This document shows positions 49,501 to 60,100 of a stretch of 64,000 nt of DNA, one piece after another (within the stretch, counting starts at the first letter, position 1; each line of letters starts with the position of its first letter). The position numbers and the translations under genes are program-made. The notes under the pieces are model-generated. The model ran no database searches and was not told the origin of the DNA. It was given only the letters and a program-made list of their open reading frames with translations. The DNA is from Theristus sp. LFF4_11. Taxonomy: Eukaryota; Nematoda; Chromadorea; Monhysterida; Xyalidae. Location: contig JASANC010002461.1 in assembly GCA_030248135.1 (NCBI GenBank), positions 180,058 through 244,057 on the forward strand, written 5' to 3'.

Positions 49501-52500
49501 TTTTTCAGAAGTACAAATGTAGTTACCCTTATTGATAAAGAACGCGCAGTCCGTATTGAGCAGAGTTATTTTGCCAGCTAACCTAATAGTCCACCATTAC
49601 ATTACAGATGAAACTTATCGGGAAAATCTGAAAATGCAAGTGCCCATTGAGAGTATCGGTTACACACCGTGTGCACTGTTTTCAGCAAAATTCCCCATGA
49701 GATTTTTACTGAACTACTGCCTCTCCATGCACGAATGCGCCACAATAGCGACGTTTAAAAACTTTGTCAACCGAGACCAGTAATAATGACCATAAAACAT
49801 TCTCAGACGCAACGCCCAATAACACACACGAACACAGAGATTCATATATAGCGAATCGGTTCAAAACTTGTGAGGAAGTGGATTTGTAAATTTATGCTGC
49901 TGGATTTTCTCTTTGCAAAATATGTTGCATGATTTTCTTCCTTCACAAAACGGCGTGATACCATATCACAAATCACAATGCAAGGTTGCTGTGCCAAAAT
50001 TTTTCAAACAAATCACGCACAGCATCGGTCATCATTGAAAACCGTGTCCAATACAACAACAACGATAATGTATAGCAATTTATTTCTATTATTTTTTTAG
50101 CTACGGTCAAACGTGACAGCCCATTTTACCTCCCGACCATTCCAAAAGTGCGAAAAGAAGCAAACTGCGTCGTCAACAATGGCCGAACTTTAGTTACATG
50201 AATATGTTGCACACGCACGCGCGTTTTCGCACAATAAAAGCGTGACCGACACGTCGATGCGAAATAAATGCTTTGATCAAGTTTGAAGCAGCACGTCACA
50301 TAATAAACCGCTAACTGCGTTGTTGTCGGCTGCTGACAGCTTGAGGCTGAGGCATACAATGTAACATTACGCAATGCAAACAAGAATGCCATATATTCAT
50401 CGACGCACACGCGTTCAACCATGCACCATTACTACAAACCATTCAAAATTTATTCTTGTTTGCGGCGGAAGAACGGAAAGAGAAAGCGGACGCTGCGAGT
50501 AAGTCAGCGGCGTTTCAGTAACCCGCATGTTTCAGTGCGGGTCAAAAACGTAACACACCATGCAAGCTCTGACGCGCTTTTGCACTCTTTGCGTTCTGAT
50601 TCATGCCGCCAATGTCCGCTATGTCCGCAACAAAGAAAAACATTCGGAGAAAACGAGCTCACCACGCCTACACTTCGTGCAGACGAGCTTCACCACACAC
50701 ACATACACACTGCTGTTTCTCTTTTTTCTGGACAAATCTGGTTTTTCGGATTAAAAACTACTGCAGCAGTAAGCAACCAAACAGAACTTCTCAAAAAGCA
50801 AGCCGTCCAAGAAAACCCGATTTTCATGATGCACCGGCAGCGGCAGTCACACACTGAGTATGAAACTTGATAACCGTGCGTCTGTTTTGGTTATTTGGCA
50901 ACAGTCACTCACTTGCAGCGACGAAAGTGCAACATTTTAGCCCGAACTGCATAAAAGCCTGTGCCTATCGGTCGATAGCGTTGGATCGTTTTTAGAATAA
51001 GACGAGTTTTATGTGAATTTCCGGCAACGCACTTTTCAAAATCAGCATTTTTGTGAACTTCAATAGTAAATTAAAAACCGACCCTCATTTAATAAGCAAA
51101 TTCAGAAAAAAAACTTTGTGCAAAAACCAAAAATCAATTTTCGGTGACAGCAGTGTGTTGTAATTAGCGGGCGAGACTGGCTGAGAGTACGTAAAGGCTC
51201 GTGGGCACAAAAAAGCGTAAAAACTAAACGCATTCGACTGCTGCCACGCTAACATTCACATCATCAATACAAACACCATTGAACACACGCTCAAAGTAAA
51301 AAAAAAAACTCGACGCACACAAAAGTTTGTTCGCATTCTACAGGAAACCACTTCGACGTTTAATTCATTCAACCCGACAAGTCCCGCTTGGACGATTGTT
51401 GAACGTTTCTTAATTTGACGTGCAGCAATTATAGATATTACAGTTTTTTTGCAGTCATCGTAAAAAAACAAGATTCCGTCTATTTTTAGCCAAGATTTTT
51501 AGTTACGAAACGTTTAAAAACTAAAAAAATACGCGAAAACAAAGCGCGAAGATTGAGATAAAAAGGGGACTTTTCGCGTTGCAACATATCAACAAGATAC
51601 ACAACACAATAACATTTTTTTACATTTCAATTATAGCCATCAATTAAAATGCAAAATAGCCGTCAATGAGTCAAACACTGAAAATGCAATCCAAAAAAAG
51701 TTTGCATATCAGAGAGCGAAACCAAAATGCCCTGGCCAGGAGGACCCAGGACGACGCCTGGTAGCAACAATGCGTATGTCATCTGATTCAAAAGCACAAG
51801 CAACCAATCAGCTGGCGTTACAGAAAACTGTGTGCTGAGCAGTTCGTGCACCATGCAAAGTTCCCCAGAGTCGACGCTCCCACCTGAACCTCGGAAAAGA
51901 AGAAAAGTTTACAACCTCATTCAGGAACTCAGAACTTTAGAAAAAGCAACTGGAGAGCCACCAAACCCAATAACCTTGCTCATTGCATCTGTGCTCACTA
52001 ACTCTATCTTTGTGATCAAGCAACTCCGTCAACTCTTTGAAATGCAAAATTGCTCAAAAGCGCAGAACACGTTTTTAGGTAAAAATTCGAAAATTCAAAG
52101 CAATGCGTTGTTTGAAGACAGAGTTGGTTGACAAAACTTCACACACGGCAAAACGGATTTCAAAAAATGAAACACTCGGCGCTACAAAATCATAAGCGGG
52201 CGAAAAACGCCAACATTTGTCACGCACAATAATTGAGAATCATTCGTTTCTCAAAAAGAAACAAAAAAACAGAAAATGCACAGAATACTTACGATGTTGG
52301 GTTTTGACGCTTGTGAGGAGTCCTAATCAAATGGCGCAAAAAATTCGCACTGAGGGACAGAGCAAAAGAACAGAGACGCAGTCGAAGATTGAAAAAAACG
52401 TAACGTAACATAAAAACGTAATGAAACTCACGAAAACACTGAAAATGCCGCCGGAACTCGTGGACGTGGTCGGTTGCGCGCTGCTGGTGGCCGCTGTTGA

Positions 52501-55500
52501 GCCCATGACCGACGACAGCAGACCGCCGAGTCCGCTTTTCTGCTCCGTGTGCACCATTTGCTGCTGACCCTGTGGCCCCATTGGTCCCATGCCAGGCGGA
52601 TTCGCTGGGTAGCCCTGTTGCTGTTGGTGCAGCTGTTGTTGTTGCCCCGCCTGCTGCATGCCCTGCGCAAAAAAAGGACGTTTCAAACGACGCACACGCC
52701 TCGGCAGACGGTTCATTGTTGACATGCTTTCTGCCATGGACAGGTATGTCTATGTAATTGTTGGCTTTCCTGACAAAACGAACAGCTAAAAAAGAGGCCA
52801 ACTAACCTTTCTAAGAAACTTCATGCCTAACAACAGCAACATTATATGCTCGAAAAGCCAAGAAGATAGTCCCTGAATGTTTTCTAAGTAGCATAGATGT
52901 TGTGATTGTTTTGTTGTTGTGTTCCAACTTATGCGTTTGTGCGAGCGACTGAATTGTTAATGCATCAAATGCAGTTTGTAGTTGTTCATGAAACGTCAGA
53001 AAAGTTTTTACCGTTTTCTGCATCATTTTTTACATGTTCGATTTTCTGTTGTGCTGATTAGCTCAGGGTTGCTGGTAAAAAATAAAAGTGTACCACCAGC
53101 CACAAAAAGCATTCACAATGACGACAGCCTATTATCTACAGGAGTGTCATAAAAATGCTTGGTGCTTGATCGGAGTGTGCTTGCAACACGCAACGCAATG
53201 ACGTGGTAATGAGCCCGCAATTTAATTACAGCCGGTGCTATACCGCGCCGTCTCTGCACTTGATGTGGGCGTATTTCATGCGAATAAAGCAAAAATTTGC
53301 CTTTTGAAAAAGGCGCAAATAAACAATTTTGTGAAAACGAAGCGTGAAATTAAGCAACTGAAAGCAAAAGAAGAACAAAAACACGAGGAACGCAGAATCT
53401 ATAAACTGAACTGAACAAAGCACACAGCAAAATCACACGACTTTGCTGCAGCAAATCGGATGGTTTGCATTCGGGTTTGAACTAAACTACTTGCTGTTGT
53501 GTTTTGCTAGAAAACTGAATACACGCTGAACAAAAATGAACGGAGTAGCTGTACAGGGTGCTTCAGAAGTAGTGGGTAAGTGTTTGACGCGTTATTTCTC
53601 GAGATGTATTGAACCATATTCAATGAAATTTTAGACAGTGGTTCAATAACTTAGATTTGTGCAAAATTTGTGATGTGATATTTTCTGATTTATTTTTGAA
53701 ACTTTTTGTGTTTTGCTCGGTCATTCGTGTGCAGGTGAACGAATTTCTCTGAAATTTTCCACAAATCAAAATCAACTTTTCTGAACAACTATCTATAATT
53801 TTATTGAATATGGTTCAACACAGCTCAAGAAATAACGCGTCAAACACCTACCGCCTACTTCTGAAACACCCTGTACAAGTGGAAGCGTGTTGCGCGCGAG
53901 TGGACCGACCTGCATCATGTGACCGGCGGCTGGTTGCGTCTGCATCGGCTGCACCTGCTGCATTTGACCGATCGGCGCGGCCGTGCTCGTCGACACCACG
54001 TTCGTCACCGACTGCACGGCGGCGCCCAACGAACCGAACAGACCGCCGGATTTCTGCTGTTGCTGCTGCTGCTGCGGCTGCTGCTGCTGAATGGGCGGCT
54101 GAATCGGCTGGCCGCTGGGGCCGATCGCCGGCTGTCCAGCGGCGGTGATGTGCGCCTGCGGCGGCTGCGGCTGATTCAGCGACTGGTTGTTGATCAACGG
54201 ACCGGGCCCGCCGAGCTGCGTGTGGTGATTGATGTGATTCATGGCCACTGCGCCGCTGGTGGTCGACGTCGCCGGCTGCTGCGGCTGTTGGTGTGGCTGC
54301 TGAGCAGCGCCGGGCAACATGCCAACTGCCTGCGACGTGCCGGCCGCGCCGATCATCGGTTGACCAGGCACTGGTTGTTGTTGATGTTGTTGATGTTGCT
54401 GTTGATGTTGCTGTTGCGCAACGCCGGCCGACTGCGGCGCTGCGATGTTGTTCTGCAATGAGGTTGGCACAAACGATGATGTTGACTGCTGTTGGATAGT
54501 GGTGGTTGAGCTTGTGCTCGGCCCGCCCGTCAGTGCCGACAGCAGACTGCTGCCGGTGCTTGGCGCCGCTGCAGCGCTCGCCGGCGGCACCGCGTTCGAC
54601 ATCGAACCGCCGTGCGCTTGCGCCGGCTGCATTTGTTGGTGCTGCTGTTGTTGTTGGTGTTGTTGTTGTTGTTGCTGCATACGTAACGCCTGCTGCTGCT
54701 GTTGTTGTTGCTGTTGCAGTTGCTGCTGCGGCAACGGTTGTTGCGCTGGTTTGTTGCCGAGTAAACTGCCGAGACCGGGCACGCCAGACGCCGGCCCGCC
54801 AGCGCCGCCCGGTTGGCCGGGCTGAGCGCCGGGCGGCGCCACGGCGCTGGTGGCCGCGCCGACGGTCGCTGTCGCCGCTGCCTGCGCCGCGTCGACCGCT
54901 TTCGCGGCGTTCTTCGCGACGTCGCCGACCGCACTGCCGAGCTTATCAGTTAGACCTTTGAAGCTGAACATGTTTGGCACATGCTATTTCAGTTGCTGCG
55001 TCGAGACAATTGCGCGCTCAGTGGTCGCTCATTCACCGGCCATTTCTCCAGACGCATGTGCACCGGCGGTTGTCGCCGTTGGCGATGCCGCGCGACCAAA
55101 ATCGGACACGCACGCGCGCTCGCTGTTTGCGCTCGCCACATTGCGCTCCCGAAGCCGCCATGCACACTGCGATGTTTGAGTGTGTTTTTCGAATTCGAAT
55201 GATTGCCGGTCGCGCGGTCTCGAAGTGCTCGCAAAGTGCATGCGCACCGCAGCATACGCCTCACACGAGGTGCACGAAAGTTTGCACAAAATTTGCACAC
55301 GACTTTTATTTTGCAACACTGGTGATCGTTGCGTCGCCGCGGTGTGCGTTTCGTCTCTGATTTCAATTACATGCAAAAATCAACGTATAAACACTTTCAC
55401 GACTGCTACTGTTAAGCAGAATCGAAGGAACAGAGGCAGAAAGAACTAGAGCCGTGTGTCGGCAATGTCGCCACTTCACTGTTGGTTCAATAATTATTAT

Positions 55501-57031
55501 TATTGCAAGCAAGGCGACGATTGAATTAGCGAATAATTTTTTCGAATACAGTCGTCCTTAATGCGGCATTGCGTTACTGGGTTCATTTGCACGTCGTCGT
55601 GGTCGTCACGGACAGAAATAACAATGTGACATCATAAATAGATAAGGCCTTCCGCGTGTGTGCGTGTGTAGTTACATAATAATCAGATTTAAAAATACTG
55701 CAAGCACGCCATAAATAGGCACTCGATGCATTCGGTGCCTCACATGGTTTGCGATGTTCGTCTCGGCACGTTTTCGGTGTTCATTAGGAGGCGCCACTTG
55801 AAATAAAATAGAGATTCAGTGGTGGTGGTGGGGGTGGCCTATACAAATAGAAATGGAATTGGATTTGAAAAACACACTTGACTTCGAAACAGCAAATCAT
55901 CAGTACCACATCAGTAAACTAATAAATTATGCTGCTTGTAGTTGCTTGCATGTCAGTTTTTTGCAGTTAATTACAGTAAACAAACTGTCAGAAACCGTTG
56001 AGGATTGTGGAATGCCAAACATTTTTTTCATTCTGTAGAAAGTTTTTAACGCTCGGGGAAATCGCATGCGCGCTAAAAAACGTAATTAGCACGGAAGCCA
56101 ACAGTTACCACTATTATAGAAGATAAACCTTATTATTACGCGCAAAAACAATCTTTCAAACGGTCTCTAATTTTCACCCCATTAATATCTATTTTGGGCT
56201 TGTATTTCATTATATGCCTTTCCTGATGAGAAATAACAAATATGATGAGCGATGCGTACATGCAAACACACACATTGCTACGCAGCTGCAAAGAACAAAC
56301 GCGCATGACGGACGCAGCGGCACAGCAATAACATAATACTTTTTAGGTATACGGACTAATATTAATAATATTCAGTCCGTGATGAAAAAAAATAAGTACT
56401 CCGACATGCGTGAATGTGTGCGCAAATAATGATTATCATTTTTGCAAAAGCACACAAGCACACGCACTCACACACGCACACATAAGCAGTGCGCATGTAC
56501 ACGTGTACAATATAATCGTTGCGCAAGCAGAGCAGCAGCAGTAGCAGAACGCGTGTTAGCCAAAAACCTCGCCGAAGCAAACTGGCGCTCATAAGCAACG
56601 CGTTAGCATACAGATGTGCACACGGTTGGACTGCACATGCTATTCACGACAGAACAAGCCAAAAAGCATCTCTCTCTCTCTCTCGAAGCTACATCAGTGC
56701 GCGGCAATGTGTAGTTTTTACGCGTTTTCAGTCGCTTCCTCCGTCTAACATGGTCTGTGCGTCGTTGAATTACTGGTGGAGAGGGTCATGACGCGACAAG
56801 CGCTCGCACCAGTCTGCATGCAGGGCAGACCAAGCGAACCTAACCGAAACGAAAATGCGTTTGCGTTACATGCATATGTGTGCGTGTGCGCGCACGCGTG
56901 TACAGCTGTATGCATGTTAGCATATAAACGTGTGCTGTATACATATATTCTGGCGCTCTTGGAACATGCTTGACACGATGCTCTCTCTTTCTCTCTTTTA
57001 GTTCCAACTCAAATTCTGACTACTGTCACCG

Positions 57032-57104
<73 letters not shown>

Positions 57105-60100
57105 TAACATACACACATGAACACTGTGAGTTTTCGTTTGTTGTTGCTGTGATGTTTGGGCGTATGCTTCTCATATTGTGCGCCGTGCTTGGTCTGTTGT
57201 ATGGACGCATGTACATGCGCCAGTTTTCCAGCGGCGCTGCACTTTCGCTCTTCGGTTCTCCTGTGAAAGGCATACACGCTCATACTATTATACATGTACA
57301 ATGTGCATTCAGACAGCATAAACGCAGTATAATGCACTGCTGCGGCTGCCGTACTCACACACATGCGCTCTCTCTTTCTGACAACACAGACACAGAAGCG
57401 CTTGAACTAATCAATGGAACCCTAAACTCGCACCAGCGCACATGCACACAGCTGCCAGTGGAGTGCATACACAACGTTGCATATGGCGAGCTAACCGGTT
57501 AGCATATACCGCCGAATGCTTCTGTATGACATGTGTGTGTGTGTGTTGTTTCGGCGCCAACACACATCCAGCCTGTCATGTCCAACTACGGCGAACTTTC
57601 TGTGAGGCAGCACCGATGCACCATTGCGTATATCGACCGAGCGGGCCAGCAGCAGCAGCAGCGTAGCGCAACATTAACGCAGGCGACACAGGGACGCAGT
57701 GTACTTTTCGGTGGCCACACACCAACCAACCACACCGCCGTCGCGTTGCACAGCTGCGAATACGTTTCGTCGCGCGCGTGCGCACCATGCCGCGTCTCCG
57801 TGTGCGGGTCTCTTCCTCCCAATATCCTCTTGCTGTCTAGTCTGCCTGCCATCGTCTCTCTCTCTCCACCCTCTACCCGTGTCCTCGTCATTTTCTGTTT
57901 TCCGCGCTCGCCTGCTGAATGTGCGGCGCGTGCACTTTTTTGCCGTGTGCGCAAGGAAAACGGGCCCGCAAAAACGGCTGCCTGTTGTTCGGCTGGACTG
58001 ACGGCTGGGCGCTTTTCATGCCAAGCGCGCAGGTTAACGCAAGAGCGGCGTTGTCCCTTTTATATTGTCGCCTGTACATTCAGCGCGCGCTGCCGAGCAA
58101 AGTTGTCCGAATGCATGTTGTCGCTCGTGTGTCTGCCGCTTGTGTGTGTGTGCGTTTTTGTTGTGTTCTTGTTGTTGCCATTTGTTCACGCATGCACTGG
58201 CATGCATGATCGAGTATGCGAGAGTGATATTGCGCCATGTTTCTTTTCAGTGTGCGCCGTTTCACGGGGCAGCAACGCATGCAGACACACACTTGCAATA
58301 TTTGAGTTTTGTTTGCATACACACGTTTCGCAAGTCAACGGGCACGCACGTGGTTTACGCATACACACAGCCTGTTGACACATTTCGGTCGGAACAGTGA
58401 AGGCGCGACTATGGAACCTCGTGGACAAACGGCCACACCAGCACAGTGTTGTCGTCGTTGTTGGCAGTGTTTTTTCGGTCGTTCGATTCCTTTCGAGACC
58501 GTCGAAACACACACACGTGTTGTATCGCATATCGGCCGGCGAACACGCACAGACGCATACAAATTGGTTATAGGCTGCAGTTGATGTCCTGTATCACTTG
58601 TGCCCACAGTATTCGTCACACTTGAACATGCTGTGCGTGCAATCGAACGCAGTGCACCGAACGGTCCGTCGCCGGTCGTTCTCTTTTTTTATCACAGAAA
58701 TAAACTCGTTTGCTCTTTCCGTCTTTTGATCGTCGTGTGCGTCGTTTTGCTTGATGTGTTTTTCATTTCTTCGTCCAAGAATGCTAACCACACACACCAT
58801 TGTACTTTCCGTCCGTTCGTAGATGGGAATTGTTTTTGTTCAGTTTAGCGACCATAAAGTTTGTTGGGTTTCAATTGTGTTTCGCTCCGTTTGATTCATC
58901 ATGGAACGAACAAAAAACATACGTCGACGTCGTTTTCTTCGCTGCCGGGTAAAATAGACCGAAGAAAGAGATGCGAAAACGAGAAAACATCGCACTGGTG
59001 GCGGCGGTTGAGCGGGTGTGCTTGTTTGGTTAGTCGATAAAATCAAAGCAAAGTCACCGTGAAAAAAATTGCACGACTCACTCTAATGAATAATAGTTGG
59101 AAATTTGCAATCATTCGAACAGTAACATCGCAGTGCATGGCAAACTTTGGTGGCACGGAAACAAACAGCAGTGAGCGGGCGAATTGGGCGTTAAAGCGGC
59201 GTAGCAAACGGCTCAGTGATTCGGCTGAGCATTCGCCAGAAACTTACGAGCGTTCTTGAACTTTGAACTTGAAATCATATCAGAATCAATGAGATACGAT
59301 GCGGCGTGACGAATTAGTCGATCGATTTTGTATCGTCGCAGTTGATATGATCCCACAGTTGAAGACAAGGTTAGCAAAATAAAAAATACCCAAAGCTTGG
59401 TGGTGGCTTTTACCACCGGCGCAAAACAGCAGCGAAATAATCAAACGTCAAAAAGTGCCCCAGTCTTTAAAAACTGTAACTGGCATAAAATGACAATCCA
59501 ATTATCTGTTTAATATTACAATGTGAAGTTGACTCAACCAGTGAGCAAACGCGCACAGCACACTGAAAAACTAAAAAATACTCACTAAAAAAACAAAAAT
59601 CGCAAAAAGCATCCGATTTCTTCAACAGCTTTTTACACTGGTGATGCCCATTGTGATCGACGCCGTTTCTTTGCAACAAACTTCAAGTATTTTTAAAACC
59701 TCAAATTCGCTGCTGTTTTAGAAATAAAATCGCCATTCGTTGATGCGAAAACCAAACAAAAACTGCTTTAAAGAGCGGCGTCGAATCACATAAAAACCAG
59801 GAAAAAAGTATTTTCTTGTAACCGAAAAGAATGTGCAAGAAAACCCGATCTAACCTGATTCAATGCGTGTGTGGTCATCGGTTGGTGTGGTTGCCGATGA
59901 TGGTGATATGCTGATTGGCCATGTTGAGCGGGAAATGACGGTGTACAAGATTGATGAGCGCTTGCTTGAGCTGCCCATGGAGCGTTCTGATGGTGTTGTT
60001 GTTGAAGAGTTGATTGACCATTGCGAGCAGTATCGAACGGTTGCTGGGTGAACTGATGTGCTGGTTGATGGGGTTGCTGTTGACTCGGTTGATGTGCTGC

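Larger units (their letters stand above)
48407..52431 (-). other. Rim: RIM intron, upstream part
   Basis: AT-rich. It contains the MITE at 49055 and the possible small exon at 51853 on the other strand. No RIM exon needed: phase 0 is kept between 52432 and 46884. Confidence 0.5.
54984..59854 (-). other. Rim: RIM intron, 4.9 kb
   Basis: Holds the CpG-rich stretch at 54990-55250 and a (CAA)n array at 57032-57104. A region at 57500-58400 has high GC, GT runs and long chance frames. No exon recognised. Confidence 0.5.

Noticed and set aside
57533..58378. 281-codon + strand frame in a RIM intron
   Set aside because: Composition follows GT-rich and CpG-rich sequence (many Cys, Val, Ser, Arg). No domain, and overlapping long frames exist on the other strand.
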